A DNA stretch of 64,000 nt from Odobenus rosmarus divergens (GCF_000321225.1 NW_004450277.1:1087860-1151859); one strand, 5' to 3'. Positions 1 to 12,731 are shown, counted from the first letter of the stretch. The notes: generated by a model not told the origin, from the letters alone. Numbers and translations: made by a program.

Positions 1-134
1 GCCTGCTTCTCCCTCTCCCACTCCCCCTGCTTGTGTTCCCTCTCGCTGTCTCTCTCTGTGTCAAATAAATAAATAAAAAATCTTAAAAAAAAAAAATTTG
101 AATGCTTAACCAATTGAACCACCCAGGCACCCCA
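1..134 (+). repeat. Can-SINE 3' end, abutting an antisense SINE head
   Basis: 1-96 is the C/T-rich body and A-rich tail (AAATAAATAAATAAAAAATC) of a sense SINE cut by the window edge. 100-134 reads as the reverse complement of the tRNA-like head (AACCACCCAGGCACCCC), so two copies are juxtaposed. Confidence 0.85.
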
Positions 135-139
135 GGACT

Positions 140-1856
140 TTATTTTTTAAATGAAATTTTATGTTCATTGCAAAATTGTTGCAATTGTTGCAAGGAAGAT
201 ACAGAGATCTGTCATACACTCCCTGCCCCTGCACATGCATAGCCTCCACCATTATCAACAAACTCCAGCAGAGTGGTTTATTTGCTACAATTAGCATATA
301 ATAATCACTAAAATCCACAGTTTACATTATGGTTCACTCTTGGTGTTGTATTTTCTATGGCTTCAGGCAAATGTATTGACATGGATTCATCATTCTAGTA
401 TCACAGAATAGTTTCACTACCTTAAATACTTCCTGTGCTCCACCTACTCATCCATCCCCCCACCCCAATCCCTGCCAACTCTAATCTTTGTCTCCATAGT
501 TTTTCCTTTTTAACAAATGTCATGCAGTTGTAATCATACAGTTTGTGTCTTTCTGAAATTGGCTTCTTTTACTTAGTCATACGCATTTAAGTTTCTTCCA
601 TGTCTGCTCATGGCTTAATAGCCCATTTCTTTTTGGCACTGAATAATATTCCGTTGTCAAGATGTATCACAGTTGTTCTCCCTTTACCTTCTGAAGTATA
701 TCTTGGTTGTTTCCACATTTTGGCAATTATGAATAAAGCTGCTTTAAACTTCTGTATGCAGGTTTTTGTGTGGGTGTAAGCTTTCAATTCCTTTAGGTAA
801 ATACAGGTTTCCCCCACTATCCAAAAGTGGAGCATTCCTATGAAATCTTTTGTGAGATGAAATGGTGTAAAGTGAAGAGATAGTTATCATTAATTTATAT
901 TGAAAAATTTGAGGATGTTCCCAGAACTGAAAAGTACCCTTTCTTTAGGCTTTTCTGACACCTTTAGACACATCTTGTCAATGAATGCACAAATTAAATT
1001 GAGATAAAGCACAGATGCTCACTGATCCAGTTTAAAGCCCTGGCAGCTTGATGCTGAGATGCTGAGTGTATATCTGGGGGCAGGGGCTTGGCGGTGTCAC
1101 TGTCATTACTCAGGGTGCGCCGCCTCTATAACAGCTTGCTGCAAAACAAACACTGAATGTTATTTTCATTTTTTGCCTTTTTTTGTAAAAGCAAGAATCC
1201 TCTTAAGATTTCTTTTGGTTAGTGAAAACAGTACTAATGGACGGCTTTTGTCCAAGTGAAGTGGTATATAACGTGAACTTTTGGGAAGTGGGGGATACCT
1301 GTACTGAGGAAGCACAATTGCTGAATTATTAGTTTTGTGAGAAATCACCAAGTTGTCTTTCAAATTGGCTGTGCTGGTTTGCATCCCCACCAGCAATGAA
1401 TGAGCGTTCCTGTTGTTACACATCTTCACCAGTATTTAGTGTTGTCAGTGTTTGGATTTTGGCCATTCCAATAGATGTGTAATGATATCTCACTGTTGTT
1501 TTAACTTGAATTTTCCTGACGACGTATGATGTGTAACATCTTTTCACATGTTTATTTGCCATCTGTGTGTCTTCTTGTTGAAGTGTCTGCTAATGTCTTT
1601 AGCCCATTTTTTTTTACTTGAGTTTTTTATTTTTTTATTATTGAGTTTTAAGAATTCTTTGTATATTTTGGATAACAGTCCTTTATCAGATGTGTCTTTT
1701 GAAAATATTTTTCCCCAATCTGTGGCTTGTCTTCTCATGTTCCTGACATTGTCTTTTGCGAGGGCAGAAGTTTTTAATTTTAATTAAGTTTACCTTATCA
1801 ATTACTTCATCTTGGATTGTGCCTTTGGTCAGTCAGTCATGAAAACTTCCGCTCTA
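140..1856 (-). repeat. Old antisense L1, ORF2 3' region to 3' end
   Basis: Diverged L1 in reverse orientation; landmarks are GAATAATATTCC near 645, the CCACCAGCAATGAATGAG region near 1388 and TTTGTATATTTTGGATA near 1658. It is split by a DNA transposon at 804-1301. No open reading frame survives. Confidence 0.75.
804..1301. mobile_element. Non-autonomous DNA transposon with TIRs and TA target
   Basis: The ends are inverted repeats (CAGGTTTCCCCCACTATCC at the left; the right end reads CAGGTATCCCCCACTTCCC in reverse) flanked by TA. It carries no coding sequence. A relative is at 24132-24670. The TA target suggests the Tc1/mariner superfamily; I do not assign a family name. Confidence 0.75.
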
Positions 1857-2011
1857 GGTTTTTTTGGGGGGAGGAGGGGCAAAGGGAGAGGGAGAGAGAG
1901 AATCTTAAGCATACTTAATGAACGCTGGGCTCGATCTCACAACCCTGAGATCGTCACCTGAGCCAAAATCAAGAGCTGGCCTCTTAACCATCTGAGACAC
2001 TCAGGTGCCCC
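1857..2011 (-). repeat. Older antisense Can-SINE
   Basis: Diverged reverse-oriented SINE ending in the tRNA-like head (CTGAGACACTCAGGTGCCCC). The body has CTGGGCTCGATCTCACAACC. Confidence 0.85.
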
Positions 2012-2429
2012 TAGGAATTTTTTTTTAAAGTGATTTCTTTTTCTTTTTTTTTGAACTTATTTTGTTTAAGTATTGTTTTCCTAATATTGTTTAGTTGTCT
2101 ATCTGTGTTTTCTTGTACTTCACTGAACTTCTGTAAGATGATTATTCTGAATTCTTTGTCAGTCAGTTCACGTATCTCTATTTTTAAGGATCGGTTATTG
2201 GAATCTTACTAGTTTTCCTGGGTGGTGTCATTTTCCCTGACTCTTTGTGATCCTTGTATCCTTGTATTGGTGTCTCTGCATTTGAGGAAGGAGTCACCTC
2301 TTCTAGCCTATACAGGTTCATATGGATGGAAAGACCTGCATGACTCAGTTTAGCCCAGGTTTCTTGATGGGTTAGCTCAGACCTTTCACTGGCAGGTGGG
2401 GTTTGCACTAGGGTTTCTATTTGGAGGGA

Positions 2430-3070
2430 GCTCCTGCTTATGCTGTGAGCTTTGGTAATGCTGCTGGCTGGGCTCCCATCCACTGGCTGGGTTCTGTAGT
2501 CGAGCAGAGTTGCCTGTTGGGATCTGTGGTCAGGCAGGGCCAGTTGCTGGGCTCACCGGGTGGGTGTGAATGCAGGCTGGGCCCCCTGCTGCCCCTGGCT
2601 GGACTCAATAACTGCGCAGGGTCACTGGCTAGTTTCTGCAATCACCCCTGATTGGATGGGGTTGCAATTTGTACTCCCTGGTGAAGTGGTGCTTCTAGCT
2701 GGATTTTATGTTTAAGTGAAGCTGCAGGCTGTGCTTCATTGTTTGGTGGGGCTACTGGCTGTGGCCTGCAATTGGGCAGGGCTGCAGGTTGTGCACTGTG
2801 GTTGGTTGGAGGTGTTGGCTTGGCTCTCTGGTTCAGTGGAGTCACTGGCTGTTCTCTGTGGTTGGGCAGGGTCCCTGACTGTGTACCATGATTAAGCAGG
2901 GCCATAGTCTATGCTCTACAGCTGGGTTGGACCACTGGCTGAGGCCAGGCAGAAATGCTGACTGTGTTCTCTGGCCAGAGGGGCTGTTGACTTGGGTTCA
3001 CAGGTGGGAGTAGCCACTGGCTGGCCTCTCTCTTTGGGCAAGGTCACTGGCTGGGATATGGTTGCAATGC
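2430..3070. repeat. Degenerate tandem array, about 30-bp period
   Basis: Roughly 20 diverged units around GGTTGGGCAGGGxCxCTGGCTG. On the minus strand, 2642-2905 is open and reads as ten-residue units of the form xxxQPxxxPN, which confirms the 30-bp period. The surrounding 2010-3560 looks like an old interspersed repeat that I cannot name. Protein coding is unlikely because the frame breaks in neighbouring units. Confidence 0.6.
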
Positions 3071-3779
3071 TAAGATCCACTTGCTGGTCATTGTGAGCCC
3101 CACCCTTCTTTGTTCCAGCTGCCTTCCTGTGGTCTAGGTCTGTCAGTTATCTGACAGACAGAACATTGTTCTCCAAGATGGAAGTGGGCTTCCAGGGAGT
3201 GACCCAGAAATGCTGGGGAGGCTGAATGTCTGCTTCTGGTCCTCTTTTCTCCACTGGAGAAATCGTAGGCCCAGAAGATCACTCTTGGTGTGGCACTCTG
3301 TTGGCCTGGGGGAGGGGTGCTATGGTCAAAGTGAACCTGCTCTTCTTACCTTTCTAAAGTAGATTTTCTTGTTTTTTGTGCTTCAAAGGACGTGCTTCAG
3401 CTTCACTCCCAAGTTCTGAGATTTTCACGAAGGCATCTTGTCTGTGGACGGTTGCTCATTTGTATTTCTGTCAGGAGGATTTGATCCAGGGGCCTCCTAT
3501 TCCACCATCTTGCTTACTTCAACAGCAGAAGTGCATTTGGTTGCAAGGTAGAGACTGAATCTGAGTGCATTCATAGGAGTGACAGTGGGACTGGAGAGAA
3601 TGGAAGAGCTTTGAGTAGAGAGAATATTCAGAACACTGTGTGTAAAGTAGGACAGAGGGATCTTAGGAATGCCTTTCAATTTTCCTTTAATACTGTCCTT
3701 TCCAGCTCCTCTCATGAGCAAACTCCTACTTATCTCTCAAGTCTCTGCTTAATTGTAACTTCCAAAACAAGTCTCTTTA

Positions 3780-4251
3780 TTTTTTTTTATTTTATTATGC
3801 TATGTTAATCACCATACATTACATCATTAGTTTTTGATGCAGTGTTCCATGATTCATTGTTTGTGCATAACACCCAGTGCTCCATTCAGTACGTGCCCTC
3901 TTTAATACCCATCACCAGGCTAACCCATTTCCCCCCCCCGCCAGAACCCTCAGTTTGTTTCTCAGAGTCCATAGTCTCTCATGGTTCGTCTCCCCCTCCG
4001 ATTTCCCCCCCTTCATTTTTCCCTTCCTACTATCTTCTTTTTTTTTTTAACATATAATGTATTATTTGTTTCAGAGGTACACATCTGTGATTCAACAGTC
4101 TTACACAATTTACAGCACTCACCATAGCACGTACCCTCCCCAATGTCTATCACCCAGCCACTCCATCCCTCCTACCCTCACCACTCCAGCAACCCTCAGT
4201 TTGTTTCCTGAGATTAAGAATTCCTCATATCAGTGAGATCATATGATACAC
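3780..4251 (-). mobile_element. 5'-truncated antisense L1 with 16-bp TSD
   Basis: L1 3' end in reverse, flanked by AAAACAAGTCTCTTTA at 3764-3779 and 4252-4267. The body has the usual ATTACATCATTAG and CATATAATGTATTATTTG landmarks. Confidence 0.9.
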
Positions 4252-4282
4252 AAAACAAGTCTCTTTAAATCCTGGACTGCTG

Positions 4283-4465
4283 GGCACCTGGGTGGCTCAG
4301 TTGGTTAGGCGACTGCCTTCAGCTCAGGTCATGATCCTGGAGTCCCGGGATTGAGTCCCGCATCGGACTCCCTGCTCAGCGGGGAGTCTGCTTCTCCCTC
4401 TGACCCTCCCCCCTCTCATGTGCTCTCTCTCTCTCAAATAAATAAATAAAATCTTTAAAAAAAAA
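4283..4465 (+). repeat. Sense Can-SINE with TSD
   Basis: Starts GGCACCTGGGTGGCTCAG and ends in AAATAAATAAATAAAATC plus poly(A). The TSD ATCCTGGACTGCTG is at 4269-4282 and 4468-4481. Confidence 0.95.
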
Positions 4466-4847
4466 AAATCCTGGACTGCTGTTGACCACTTTAAGCTCTT
4501 ATTCATTTAATTTCTTCATTAGATATTTATTAAGCACATATCATGTTCTAGAAACTGTTTTAGGGGCTGGTAGTATGTACCACAGGCAGTTCGTACCATC
4601 ATGGAGTTTACATTAAAATGGTTTGAGATAATGAGCAAAACCAGATACTGCTCTTACTTTCATCAAGGCTTCTGTTGAATGGCAGTCAAATGGCTGCTGC
4701 TGAGGGCTGTGTAAAGATTGAAAATGACAAATTCAGATGCCACTAATCTGTACAGCTTTGTGATTTTCTCCAGCATTCTTATCAGGGTTGGGATTTTTGT
4801 TTGTTTGTTTGTGGAGAAGGCAAACACTTAAAAGGATCTGGGGTTGG

Positions 4848-5048
4848 GGTGCCTGGGTGGCTCAGTTGGTTAAGCGTTTGCCTTCTGCTCGGGTCATGAT
4901 CCCAGGGTCCTAGGATTGAGCCCTGTGTTGGGCTTCCTGCTCAGTGGGGAGTCTGCTTCTTCCTCTCCCTTTGCCCCTTCCCCCTGCTGTGCTCTCGCTT
5001 GCTGTCTCTGTCTCTCTCAAATGAATAAATAAAAAATCTTTTAAAAAA
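4848..5048 (+). repeat. Sense Can-SINE with TSD
   Basis: Tail GAATAAATAAAAAATC plus poly(A). The flanks repeat AAAGGATCTGGGGTTG before and after. Confidence 0.95.
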
Positions 5049-5309
5049 AAGGATCTGGGGTTGAATTTTTTCCTTACAGATAGGTGCAGAAAATAATAGT
5101 GTTTGGATTCTTAAGATGTTGGCAAGAAAGCAATTGAAGTGATGAATCATGGAGTGGACACTGATAAAGAAAAGTGAAGAAGGAAAAGTCTGATTGATGC
5201 ATGGAATGTATTTGGGTCAAGGGAGTATACATCTTGATGAGTTCAAGGAGAAGACTTCCATAATAACAAAATCAGAGATCTAAAGAGGTATGACTGGGTG
5301 TGATTATAG

Positions 5310-5515
5310 AACGTGGAGTTAGGCAGAAGGGATTCCATTCAGCTTGCACTGCTGATGCATTAATGAGACCCTGGAAAATTCGTATCAAACCTCTGAGCCT
5401 CAGTTTCCTAATTTAAAAAATGATGGCAATGACATCAAACTCAAAGTGTTATGAGTTTTAAGTGTGATAACTTAAGTGGCACTCAGCACATGTTTGGTGC
5501 CCACAGAATAATTGC
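5310..5515 (+). repeat. MIR-like SINE, sense
   Basis: Contains CCTCTGAGCCTCAGTTTCC and the GGCACTCAGCACATGTTTGG end typical of MIR. Confidence 0.7.
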
Positions 5516-7975
5516 TCACTACTGCTTGATGCCACCCAACCTTCTTTTATTCCTTTTATTCCTTTTATTCCTTTCCTCTCTCCTTAGAGGCTAGCAGAGT
5601 TATTGTCCCATGAAATAAGATGAGGAATAAAGAAATTGTGCAGGAAAGGCAGATTAAGGGACTAGAAGATAAAAGACCTTAAGAAGGAGAGTTTAGCAAG
5701 GTCAGTTCCTTCATCTAGGTCACATGAGTAGGGTGATTTCAGGGATCAAGGTAGTCCAGTGTGGCAAGTACAATGGACTCTTCAGGGGGCCTCTGATAAC
5801 CCCTCTGTCTGGGCAGACAGACCCAAACTATTTGTACCTGTGACTTATCTCTCCTAGTCATACTAATGGGTCATCTCTCCTAGTCATACTAATGGGTCTC
5901 CACCCCAGAGCACAGCATGATGTGCAACCACTTGTGTACATATACTTCTGCCATGGTCCAGAGAGCAAAGCCTTAGGAGAAATTTCCCCTAATCTCCCAG
6001 TGAAGACAGTGTAGCATGCATGCTGCTGAAAATTTGCACAGGTAGTTGTGGAGTGGTTGCAAAGTATGTGCTTCTGTAACTTGCCAGGGGAGAAAACCGT
6101 GTAAGTGTCAGAAACAAGATAGATTAATTTATAAAACTATATAATAGCAGCATAAGCAAGTTGAATACATGTAACAATTCTACTTGTTTTGGGACAACAA
6201 ACAGTGTGGTATTTTGCATTGTAATGGCAAATATAAAGAAAACATACCATTTTAGTACAATACTTTGGCATTTTGTGTAACCCCAGACTGGATGGAGTCC
6301 TGATTACTTAGCCACATAGTTACTTTTTAAATTTAGACCCTTGAATTACTTTGGTACAAAAACGTCTTTTCTTGTTGAATGCTTGGATATATAACAAAAG
6401 CTGTGCTTTCTTTTTTTGTGATTATTATTTGTGAAACAAGAAGAGTGTTCACTCATGTATCTTTTGGCGTCTATGCCCTTCTGTAATAGATGTGTGACAC
6501 TTTCTTTGAGCTGCTCAGCATCTTTCAGCTCCTCTGTACCTCTCTGTATCTTTCAACCCTTCTCTATACCTGTGGCGACTCTGACCAGCTTTCCCCTGAA
6601 ATGCATCCTCCCCTTACATAGTATATAATTGTCACTTGGGAAAGGTTGCCAATGTCCCATTCCCCCTGCATCTAAGTGTGGTTATGTGATTTGTTTTTGC
6701 CAATGGAATGTGAGGAGAAATGATTGGTGTCACTTTTGGGACTAGACTTTTAAGAATGAGGTATGACTTTCTTGTGTTTCCATACATTGGCACCAACAGT
6801 CTGGACCTCATTGATCTGTTTATGAGAAACATAAAGAAAGTGTATGAAGTTGTTAAATGATCAGGGTTAAGGTCTCCTTACAGTGGGAGATGTGGATCCA
6901 GGTAGGAAGGCTTACTGATGGATGTGATGGTGGCCTCCACAAGTGACATTGTGGCAGTGCCTTTCTGCAGTGTAAATAATGGGAACCCAGTCCCTGTGCT
7001 GCTGCACTGCATAATACTGCTTGTTAGGCTAGATCATCAGGGACTCTTGTATTTGGTAATAGAATGGCATAATGCATTTTACAGGAACATAATGCTTTAC
7101 AATAACCTGCTACCACATCAGGGAGCACATTGAATGTCCTAGAGCACTGTCCTCTAGCACTCTAGAGGAGTGACAGGACGTTTTACAGGAGTTTCTTGTA
7201 GGGTGAGTCCCAGTCTTCTCTTTACTGTAGATCTTATTTTCTTAAGTGCTATGGGCAGTGTGTGCGACCTTCACTTTTCTAGTTGTATACTTCTAGATCA
7301 GTTTAGTTTTTATATAAAATCATATAGAACTTTGCCATTTTAGAAACAAAGTAGATTATATATAAAACTATAAAAAAAGAATCATTCTGGATGTTGGAGT
7401 ACACGATTGGTGGCAGGGTGGCCCGGGAGGAGAGTCCTGCAAGAACAGGTGGGAGGTGATGGAGAATGAAGCTGAGAATAGAAAGTGGAGCTGGGGAGTG
7501 GGGCATGGGTGTGGAGGGTTTGGGGGTGGCCAGTAGAAGAAATAGCAGAGGATGAAACATCTAGGAATCTGTTCCAGTTACCAGTGTATGTGGTGTGGAC
7601 ACAACCTCCCCTCCCAATTATCTCATATACCCCCAAATTATAGAGTAGGTCTTTCCTAAAAGGACAAAGGGGAACTTTCATGCCGGGGATAAGCTGAACT
7701 CATGGCTTAGAATACAAGGACTTTGGTGGACATCTAGTCCAACATTTATATGTTACAGACAGGAAGAGTGAAGCTGAAGAAAGAAAAGAGAATTATCAAG
7801 GGATCACCTAGCAAGGTTGTGAATTTGAGTCCTCACTGATTCACAGACCAGTGATCTGTTTCCTTTATCCCTGAAACCCTTCTCATCCCCCTCTTCAGAA
7901 GAAACTAAGATTAAAAGTTGGTTGTATAGACTTCTATACATCTTTAAAGGCCTTTAGAAACACAAGCACTTAGTA
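5516..7975. other. Mostly unique sequence, no gene seen
   Basis: No conserved coding frame or splice pattern was found. 6640-6900 loosely resembles an old MaLR-type LTR (CCCCCTGCATCTAAGTGTGG). The short open frames have no recognisable family. Confidence 0.4.
5847..5898. repeat. Perfect 26-bp tandem duplication
   Basis: ATCTCTCCTAGTCATACT... (26 bp) occurs twice back to back, at 5847-5872 and 5873-5898. Looks like a recent local duplication. Confidence 0.9.
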
Positions 7976-7977
7976 CA

Positions 7978-8830
7978 TTTAAAAATTATTTTTTATTGAC
8001 ATACAGTTGACATTGTACCAGTTTAAGGTACATAGTGACACTGTATAAGTTTAAGTTGTACATTTATATATTGAAATACGATTACCACTGTACTGTTAGC
8101 AAACACTTCTGTCATGTCATATAATTATCATCTTTTTGGCTTTTTTTTTACATTTTGAATTTTTATAATAAAAATTTCTTTTTTTAAAAAAAGATTTTAT
8201 TTGAGAGAGAGCACTCCCACTTGTGCACGTGTGGGGGGGGCAGTGGGGGACGGAGAAACAGACTTCCCATGAAGAAGGGAACCTGAGGAGGGGCTCGATC
8301 CCAGGACCCTGGGATCAAGACCTGAGCTGAAGGCAGATGCTTAACCAACTGAGCCACGCAGGTGCCCCTATAATAAAACAATTTCAAGCTTACAGAAAAA
8401 TTGCAAAAACAATACTGCAAAATACCCATATATCCTTTACCCAGATTCACTTATTAAGATTTAGTCTCAGCAATTTTGAGGTATATAATACAGTATTGTC
8501 TTCTATACTTAATATGCTGTGTTTTAGATCTCCAGGATTTATTTACCCAGTTCTCTCATACCCTAGTCCTAGGTAAAATCACCATTCTACTCTCTGTTTC
8601 TACAAGTTTGGCTTTGGCTTTTTTAGTGATATCATGCAGTAGTTGTCTTTCTCTATCTGACTTCTCTCGCTTAGCATAATGCTTTCAAGGTCTGTTCATG
8701 TTGTCAGAAATAGCAGGATTTCCTTCTTTCCATGGCTGAATAATATTCCATTGTGTAGGTACATGTAACACATCTTCTTTATCCCTACATATGGAATAAA
8801 GCTATTTTCATTATGGGAAAACAATACAAT
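7978..8830 (-). repeat. Old antisense L1 3' region
   Basis: Reverse L1 3' UTR and ORF2 end, recognisable by TTTATTGACATACAGTTGAC at the left and CTGAATAATATTCCATTGTG near 8737. Interrupted by a SINE. Confidence 0.7.
8176..8368 (-). repeat. Antisense Can-SINE
   Basis: Poly(T) to GAGCCACGCAGGTGCCCC, with TATAATAAAA on both flanks. Confidence 0.93.
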
Positions 8831-9017
8831 GCATCCTTTGAGGCCTATTTATATGTATATTCTTTGGGGAGCTTTCTTTGATCCATATTCCATGAGACCC
8901 CCAGACTGGAATGGGAGCCCAATCTTTTTTATAGCTCTTGGCATGGCTGTATTTTCATCTTCTTAAACTTCTGGTGTTTTTTGTTGGTGATCATGGTGGT
9001 CAGTGATATGCTGCATG

Positions 9018-9022
9018 CATTA

Positions 9023-9053
<31 letters not shown>
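9018..9053. repeat. (ATTG)n microsatellite
   Basis: About nine tandem ATTG/GATT units. Confidence 0.95.
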
Positions 9054-9054
9054 T

Positions 9055-11420
9055 TATCTTTGACCATCTTCACCCATTTCTCCCACCTCTCACACCTTTA
9101 CTCTGGCAACCACCAATCTGTTCTCTGTATCTGTGAGTTGTTTTTTTTTTTAAAGATTCCACATGGAAGAGAGATCATACGGTATTTGTCTTTCTCTGTC
9201 TGACTAATCTCATTTAGCATAATGCCCTCAAGGTGCATCCATGTTGTCACAAATGGCAATATTTCATTCCTTTTTATGGCTGAATAATATTCCATTGTAT
9301 ATATATACACCACAATTTCTTTATCCATTTACTCATCATTGGACACTTAGGTTGTTTCCATATCTTGGTTATTGTGAATAATGCTGCAGTGAACATGGAG
9401 ATGCATATATCTTTTCAAATTAGTGTTTATATTTGTTTTTTGGATAAATACATATTATAAAATTTCAGGACCAGATGGCTGCACTGGGTAGATTCTACCA
9501 AATGTTCAATGAAAAATTAATATCTATCCTTCTTAAACTATTCCAAAAAATAGAAGAGGGAACTCTTTCACACTCATTCAATGAGGCCAGTATTACCCTG
9601 ATACCAAAACCCGACAAGGACACTGCAGGAACAGAAAACTGTAGGCCACCTATCTCTTTGATATCCTATTTTCATTTCCTTTAGGTACGAACCTGGAAGT
9701 GGTACTGCTGAATCATATGGTAGTTCTATTTTTAATTATTTGATGGACCTCCATACCGTTTTCCATAGGAACTGAACCAATTTGCATTTCCGCCAGTGAT
9801 TTTTAAGGATTCCCTTTTCTCCAATTCTTCACCAATACTTGTTACATCTTGTCTTTTTGATGATCGCCATTCCAACAGATATGAGGTAATATCTCATTGT
9901 GGGTTGTTGTTGTTGTTGTTTTTTGCATTTTCCTGATGTTTAGAGATGTTGGACATCTTTTCATGTACCTGGTGACCATTTGGGTGTGTTCTTTGGAAAA
10001 GTGTCGTATTTCCTCTACCTATTTGTTAATCAGATTTTGTTGTTGTTGTTGAGTTGTGTGAGTTCTTTATATATTTTGGCTATGAATTCCTTATCTGATA
10101 TCTGGTTTGCAAATATTTTCTCCCATTCCATAGGATGCCTTTTCATTTTGTTGATTGTTAATTTTGCTGTACAGAAGCTTTTTAGTGTGATGTAGTTCCA
10201 TTTGTTTGTTTTTGCTTTTGTTGCTTGTGCTTTTTGTGTCATATCTAAAAAATCATTGCTAAGACTAATGTCAAGGATTTTCTTCCCTATATTTTCTTGT
10301 AGGAGTTTTATATCAGGTATATCAGGTCTTATGTTTAGATCTTTAATCTATTTTGAGTTAATTTTTGTGAGCAGTGTAAGGTAAGAATGCACATTTTTCT
10401 GCATGTGTTTATCCAGTTTTCCCAGCACCAATTGTTGAAGAGACTATCCTTTCCCCTTTGGGTGTTCTTGGCTCTCTTGTCAAATATTAGTTGACCATAA
10501 ATGTGGGATTTTATTTTTTTATTCTGTTCCATTGGTCTGTGTGTCTATTTTTATACAAGTATCATACTGTTTTAATTATTACAGCTTATTGTTTGGTTTG
10601 AAATCAGTAAGTACACTTGGTGTCTCCCGCTTTGTTCTTCTTTTTTATGATTGCCTTGGCTCTTCAGGGTATCTTGTGGTTTCATACATTTTTAGGGTTA
10701 TTCTATTTCTGTGAAAGATATGATTGGAATTTTGATAAGGATTGTCTTGAATCTGTAGATTGCTTTGGGTAGTATGGGCATTTTAATGATATTAATTTTT
10801 TCAATCCTTGAGCATGGAATATCTTTCCATTTATGTATGTGTTCTTTAGTTAGTTTTCTCCGTACAGGTCTTTCACCTTTTTGCTTAAATTTATTCCTAA
10901 ATATTTTATTCCCTTTTATGCAATTGTAAATGAGATTGTTTTCTTAATTACTCTTTCTGATAGTTTGTTATTAGTGTTTAGGAATGCAATAGACTTTTGT
11001 GTATTAATTTTGTATCCTTCAACTTTACTGAATTTGTTTATTTTAACAGGGTTGGGTTTTTGGGGTTTTTTTTTTTTGGTGAAGTCTTTAAGGTTTTCTA
11101 TATATAATATTTTGTTATCTGCAAATAGTGACAGTTTTACTTCTTCCTTCCCCATTAGGGTGCCTTTTATTTCTTTTTCCTGCCTAATTGTTCTGGCCAG
11201 GACTTCCAATACTATGTTGAATAATAATAATAATGGGCATCCTTGTCTTTTACCTGATGTTAGAGGAAAAGCTTTTAATTTTTCATGGTTGAGTATGATG
11301 TCTCTGTGAAGTAGATACAAAATAGCTTCTTCCATTGTCACAGACTGCAGTTTTAACTTCTGACAGAATATGTCATCTATCAGAAAGGTAGTCAAGAGAC
11401 CTGACCCCATATCTGAGAAA
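9055..11420 (-). repeat. Long antisense L1, ORF2 to 3' end
   Basis: Continuous reverse L1 from the ORF2 C-terminal landmarks near 9100-9300 to the reverse-transcriptase region. The minus-strand frame at 10916-11410 retains reverse-transcriptase-like sequence ([14 protein letters not shown]). All frames are broken. Confidence 0.8.
9463..9690 (+). repeat. Opposite-strand L1 ORF2 fragment inside the antisense L1
   Basis: Plus-strand frame containing [19 protein letters not shown] and [12 protein letters not shown], which is L1 reverse transcriptase in sense. The L1 on both sides is antisense. It has no tail or 3' end. Confidence 0.7.
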
Positions 11421-11552
11421 GCAATATTAAAGGCAGTGACATGTTTGTGAATCAGAGTATCTAGCTTTAACTAAAGATATGTATCTTGTATAATAAAGTT
11501 GATTTAAAAAAAGACTCACTCCAGGACCATTTAATTTAGAGCTTTTTCTTTC

Positions 11553-11769
11553 TTTTTTTTTTTTTTTAAAGATTTATTTATTTATTTGAGAGAGAATGAG
11601 AGTGTGTGAGCTAGGGTTGGGGGCGGGGCAGAGAGAGGGAGAAGGAGAGAAGCAGACTGCCTGCTGAGGACGGAGCCGGATGCAGGGCTCGATCTTACCA
11701 CCCTGAGATCATGACCTGAGCCAAAATCAGGAGTTGGATGCTTAACTGACTGAGCCACAGAGGCGCCCC
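11553..11769 (-). repeat. Antisense Can-SINE with TSD
   Basis: The flanks share TAGAGCTTTTTCTT, and the head ends GAGCCACAGAGGCGCCCC. Confidence 0.94.
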
Positions 11770-11920
11770 CTAGAGCTTTTTCTTAACATAGTTTTTGCTT
11801 GATGTGGGTACACTAGTGGTGTGGTTGGGACAACTTGCCTCTCTTTTTATATGGTTTTTAATTTCAGAAGATATTGTGTACATAAATTTGTTGAGAGTTG
11901 CCTACACAGGTAAAAACTAT

Positions 11921-12042
11921 TTTTTGACTTTACGATGGTGCAAAAGTGATACATGTTCAGTAGAAACCATACTTTGATATTAAAATTGTGATCTTTTGGG
12001 GACAGGGAGGGGCAGAGGAAAAGGGAGAGAAAGAATCTTAAT
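11921..12042. repeat. Secondary copy of the 13950-14070 segment
   Basis: Nearly identical over 122 bp to 13950-14070, including the junction between a DNA transposon and an antisense SINE. Only that small portion is present, set in unrelated sequence. Confidence 0.85.
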
Positions 12043-12099
12043 TCCTTTTGAATTTTTAAAGGTTTTCCCTGATAGTAGAAAATTATTTTAAGAAACAAA

Positions 12100-12387
12100 A
12101 CAGGATTATAGGGGAAGGGAGGGAAAATTAAAATAAGACAAAATCAGAGAGGGAGAGAAACTGTAAGAGACTCTTAACTATAGAAAACAAACTGAGGGTT
12201 GCTGGAGGGGAGGGGGGTGAGGGAATGGGGTAACTGGGTGATGGGCATTAAGGAGGGCATGTGATGCAATGAGTACTTGGTGTCATATACAACTGATGAA
12301 TCACCAAACTCTACTTCTGAAACTAATAATATACTATATATTAATTAATTGAATTTAAATACAATACAATAAAAAAACAACAAAAAA
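12100..12387 (+). mobile_element. Sense L1 3' end with TSD
   Basis: GGTTGCTGGAGGGGAGGGGG through to an A-rich tail. GAAAATTATTTT is on both flanks (12079 and 12388). Confidence 0.85.
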
Positions 12388-12577
12388 AGAAAATTATTTT
12401 GTTAATGTTTTAAAGTCTCTAGATGTCCATGGATCATGCAGAACAATTATAAAAGCACGTTGTTCATCATTTCTGGGGAGCTATCTTAAAGTTTTGGAAT
12501 TTGGAATGCTTGGTCAGCTAGTGAAAGGAGTTTCTTTGGCCACTAGGTGATACTTGAAATCCAAACCACCTGAATTT

Positions 12578-12731
12578 TTTATTTTTATTTTATTTATTTA
12601 TTTAATAACTTTTTAATTTTTATTCCTGTATAGTTTATAAATGTTAAATGTTATATATTAGTTTCAGGTGTATAATATAGCAATTCAACAATTCTGTATA
12701 TTACTCAGAGCTCATCGTAAGTGCAAACTCT
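12578..12731 (-). mobile_element. Short antisense L1 3' fragment
   Basis: Poly(T)-rich start, then TTAGTTTCAGGTGTATAATA and TTACTCAGAGCTCATCGTAA. It is flanked by CTGAATTT at 12570 and 12732. Confidence 0.65.

Noticed and set aside
10881..11410. Overlapping frames of 142 and 164 codons
   Set aside because: Both lie in the antisense L1; the minus one is decayed reverse transcriptase and the plus one its shadow.
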